From Oscillospiraceae bacterium (lineage in GTDB: Bacteria; Bacillota; Clostridia; Oscillospirales; Acutalibacteraceae): a stretch of 9,744 nucleotides of DNA. The position numbers and the translations under genes are program-made. The notes beneath the pieces are model-generated. The model searched no databases. It was not told where the DNA came from and worked only from the letters and a program-made list of their open reading frames with translations. Of this stretch, positions 8,183 to 9,744 are shown piece by piece. The stretch spans positions 11,327 to 21,070 of the forward strand of contig DNGF01000178.1 of NCBI GenBank assembly GCA_003486665.1. Direction: 5' to 3'. Within the stretch, counting starts at the first letter, position 1, and each line of letters opens with the position of its first letter.

Positions 8183-8822
8183 AAGAATAATTGCTTTTGT
8201 TGCTTCATTGGCTGTTATTATCGGTCTTATGAATTGCGGAACCTCTTATGCGTGGTTTGTGACAACGCTGGAGAAGAAGCAAAGCATTTCTGTTTCCGTT
8301 GTCAGCGCCTCACAGACGGCGAAGCTTACCGATCTTGACGGTGACGGACAGACGATAATTATGCCGGGCGATAACTTGGTAAATCTCGATGGTCAGGGCG
8401 CAATGCTCAGAATCAACAACGGTTCGACGGCAGATGTTCAGATCAGGCTTTCAATAGAATATACAAGCTATGCTTCCGGAAGAGCAGAGCAAAAGATCTA
8501 CTCCGGAAACGATGATGATATAGACGTAACCTTTGCGGCTAACAAGTGGTCAAAGAATGTTAACGCGGGCGGAGTTTGTTATTTCTACTATATGGGTGAT
8601 AATTACAGCTCTGCTGAGGTTTATGACCTTAGCCTTGTTCCTGCGGTAAAGTCATCGGTTTCTTATGTCGATGCTATTTCAAGTATCGTATATAAGGACA
8701 GCATTTCAAAAGCTTATTCCGGTCAGCCTGTTAATATAAAGGTTAGCTTTGAAGCAAAGCAGGCAGATAATATCTCGTGGAGCAGCATTGACTCCTACCA
8801 GCTTTCCGGCACCAAGGCATGA
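8175..8822 (+). CDS. TasA/CalY-like SipW-dependent exported protein, subunit B
   Basis: 215 residues from the ATG at 8175, chosen over an upstream in-frame TTG (8142) because AAAGGA at 8160-8165 is 9 bases away and because the signal peptide then has normal length. A basic start (MTKR) and a hydrophobic stretch at about 5-19 lead to TSYAWFVTT (AWF at 26-28). The mature part has a DLDGDGQ segment at 53-59 that resembles an acidic calcium-binding loop. It also has MPGDNLV (63-69), INNGSTADVQIRLS, and EAKQADNISW near the end. A P-G-D turn followed by an N-x-G strand and a late QADN/W element recurs in TasA/CalY-type proteins as I know them. The gene overlaps peptidase 2 by 8 bases and peptidase 3 by 4 (ATGA). 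It is the most TasA-like of the three substrates, so I infer a major fibre or matrix subunit. Confidence 0.8.
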   Translation: MTKRIIAFVASLAVIIGLMNCGTSYAWFVTTLEKKQSISVSVVSASQTAKLTDLDGDGQTIIMPGDNLVNLDGQGAMLRINNGSTADVQIRLSIEYTSYASGRAEQKIYSGNDDDIDVTFAANKWSKNVNAGGVCYFYYMGDNYSSAEVYDLSLVPAVKSSVSYVDAISSIVYKDSISKAYSGQPVNIKVSFEAKQADNISWSSIDSYQLSGTKA

Positions 8823-9349
8823 GAAAAAGCACGGTAAAGCCGAGGCTCGGCAACGTTTTATTCAACTTTCTCGCGGTTATTACGGTAATTTCGGTTGTGT
8901 TTGTTCTATTTAATTTTCTGACCGGCGCAAAGGGATATGCCGTAACCAGCGAAAGTATGGAAAAGACACTTTCTCGCGGAGATATCGTTTTTTCAAGAGC
9001 AGTGACCTTTGATGAGATTGAGGTCGGAGATGTTGTTACGGTCGGCTCGGCGGAACTCAATGAGTATTTTACCCACCGTATAGTCGATATTGACCGTGAA
9101 AACAAGACAATAACAACTAAGGGCGATAACAACCCCGAAAAGGATCCGATGGAAACATCGGCAGACAGAATAGTCGGTAAAATGTGGTATAAGGTTCCGC
9201 TCCTCGGATATCTTGCCATAGCGTTCGGCAGTATATCCCAGACTAAGGGACTTATAATTTTAGCAATTGTTGCGGTTGCATTGATTGCGGTTAATATGAT
9301 TATTTCGCGTATAAACCAGAAGAAAAACGGAGGTGGCAGCGATGAATAG
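8819..9349 (+). CDS. SipW-like signal peptidase I (S26B), paralogue 3, divergent active-site box
   Basis: 176 residues. Membrane segments lie at about 14-34 and 143-162, followed by a short polar tail (QKKNGGGSDE). The nucleophile is Ser46 in TSESMEKTL, where the usual S-G-S-M-x-P is changed to S-E-S-M-E-K: Glu replaces Gly and Lys replaces Pro. The remaining catalytic residues are present: His86 in FTHRIVD and Asp103 in TKGDNNPEKD. RGDIV, VGDVVTV and VPLLGY are family-like. The start codon overlaps the stop of subunit B as ATGA, and no spaced Shine-Dalgarno is evident, so translation is likely by re-initiation. It overlaps the next gene by 8 bases. It should be an active peptidase with altered substrate fit (inferred). 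The nearest candidate partners are subunits B and C. Confidence 0.9.
   Translation: MRKSTVKPRLGNVLFNFLAVITVISVVFVLFNFLTGAKGYAVTSESMEKTLSRGDIVFSRAVTFDEIEVGDVVTVGSAELNEYFTHRIVDIDRENKTITTKGDNNPEKDPMETSADRIVGKMWYKVPLLGYLAIAFGSISQTKGLIILAIVAVALIAVNMIISRINQKKNGGGSDE
9329..9334 (+). promoter_or_regulatory. Strong ribosome binding site of subunit C
   Basis: GGAGGT lies 7 bases before the ATG at 9342, inside the 3' end of peptidase 3. It is the best Shine-Dalgarno in the window and suggests that subunit C is made at a higher level than its neighbours. Confidence 0.7.
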
Positions 9350-9744
9350 AATAAAGAAGATAATGACTCCGATAATGGCAGTTGTTCTTGTTCTTTGCAT
9401 CGGATATTTTTCCGGAATGTCAAAGACCTCCGCGTGGTTTTACGACAGCGGTGTTATCGACAGCGGAAACAGTTTTGTTTTCGGAAACCTTTCGGTTAAC
9501 ACAAAATTTGTCATAAATCACAGCGTTCTTTTTGAAGCGGCTACAAAGCTTGCGGATGAGAATGAAACACTTTTTGACAAGGCAGTTAATTTTGACGATA
9601 TCAATGTGACAAATTCGGGAACTATACCGGCGAGAGTTTATCTCAATGTGGATGTTACAAACGGCGGCAAGGGTTATCGTTGGTTCGTTTATACCGATGA
9701 TATGCTTGTTAACGGCAGTGTCACAGAAACAATAAAGGCGAATG
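9342..9744 (+). CDS. SipW-dependent exported protein, subunit C, 3'-truncated by window
   Basis: The first 134 residues are visible and the frame is open at the window end. The N-terminus has MNRIKK, a hydrophobic stretch at about 9-24, and then KTSAWFYDSG with AWF at 31-33, the same signal type as subunits A and B. The mature region has beta-rich strands (for example NSFVFGNLSVNTKFVI) and an N-V-T-N-S-G-T-I-P element followed by ARVYLNVDVTNGG. This resembles the N-x-G strand regions of TasA/CalY-type proteins. The ATG at 9342 has GGAGGT 7 bases upstream and overlaps the stop of peptidase 3 by 8 bases. It is probably another exported structural subunit. Full length, a C-terminal anchor and the family cannot be judged from this fragment. 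Confidence 0.8.
   Translation, partial: MNRIKKIMTPIMAVVLVLCIGYFSGMSKTSAWFYDSGVIDSGNSFVFGNLSVNTKFVINHSVLFEAATKLADENETLFDKAVNFDDINVTNSGTIPARVYLNVDVTNGGKGYRWFVYTDDMLVNGSVTETIKAN

Noticed and set aside
8223..8240. Possible lipoprotein signal (L-M-N-C) in subunit B
   Set aside because: Asn before the Cys and Met at -2 do not fit the lipobox, and the AWF motif explains the signal better.
8743..9423. A long open frame on the minus strand (226 codons) opposite peptidase 3
   Set aside because: It lies entirely against well-supported + strand genes with catalytic motifs. Its translation is low-complexity hydrophobic sequence with no recognisable domain.

Overview
The window looks like part of a cell-surface or secretion operon of a Gram-positive bacterium, most likely a member of the Clostridia (Bacillota). 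The reasons are moderate-to-low GC (judged by eye), purine-rich AGGAGG-type ribosome binding sites, tightly overlapping genes, and signal peptidases of the SipW (S26B, ER-type) kind next to proteins with SipW-type signal peptides. Genus cannot be assigned from sequence alone. All genes are on the + strand. The window is almost entirely coding: the only gaps are 20 bases (6446-6465) and 3 bases (7096-7098). No RNA gene, CRISPR array, insertion sequence or clear terminator was seen.

Region 1 (start to 6445) is the 3' part of one very large gene. The reading frame is open to the left edge, so the start and signal peptide lie outside the window. The visible 2147 residues are at least five GLUG-like right-handed beta-helix modules separated by Ig-like beta-rich linkers. 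They end in a beta-rich C-terminal domain with a short tryptophan-containing tail and no LPXTG sorting signal.

Region 2 (6466-9744) is a compact run of six genes that alternates putative exported substrates with signal peptidases: substrate A, peptidase 1, peptidase 2, substrate B, peptidase 3, substrate C (cut by the window end). The three substrates share a basic N-terminus, a hydrophobic segment and an AWF motif, as in TasA/CalY-type SipW-dependent proteins. The three peptidases each keep Ser, His and the KGD(A/N)N Asp but differ clearly around the active site. Four of the five junctions within this run overlap and the fifth has a 3-base gap, so translation is probably coupled.

By analogy with the Bacillus tapA-sipW-tasA operon, I infer that the peptidases mature the small substrates, which may assemble into a surface fibre or matrix. 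The giant beta-helix protein would be displayed with or attached to it. The most notable point is that three different SipW-like peptidases sit among three substrates within about 3.3 kb, beside a giant beta-helix protein. That arrangement could be a multi-component fibre system with dedicated processing enzymes.
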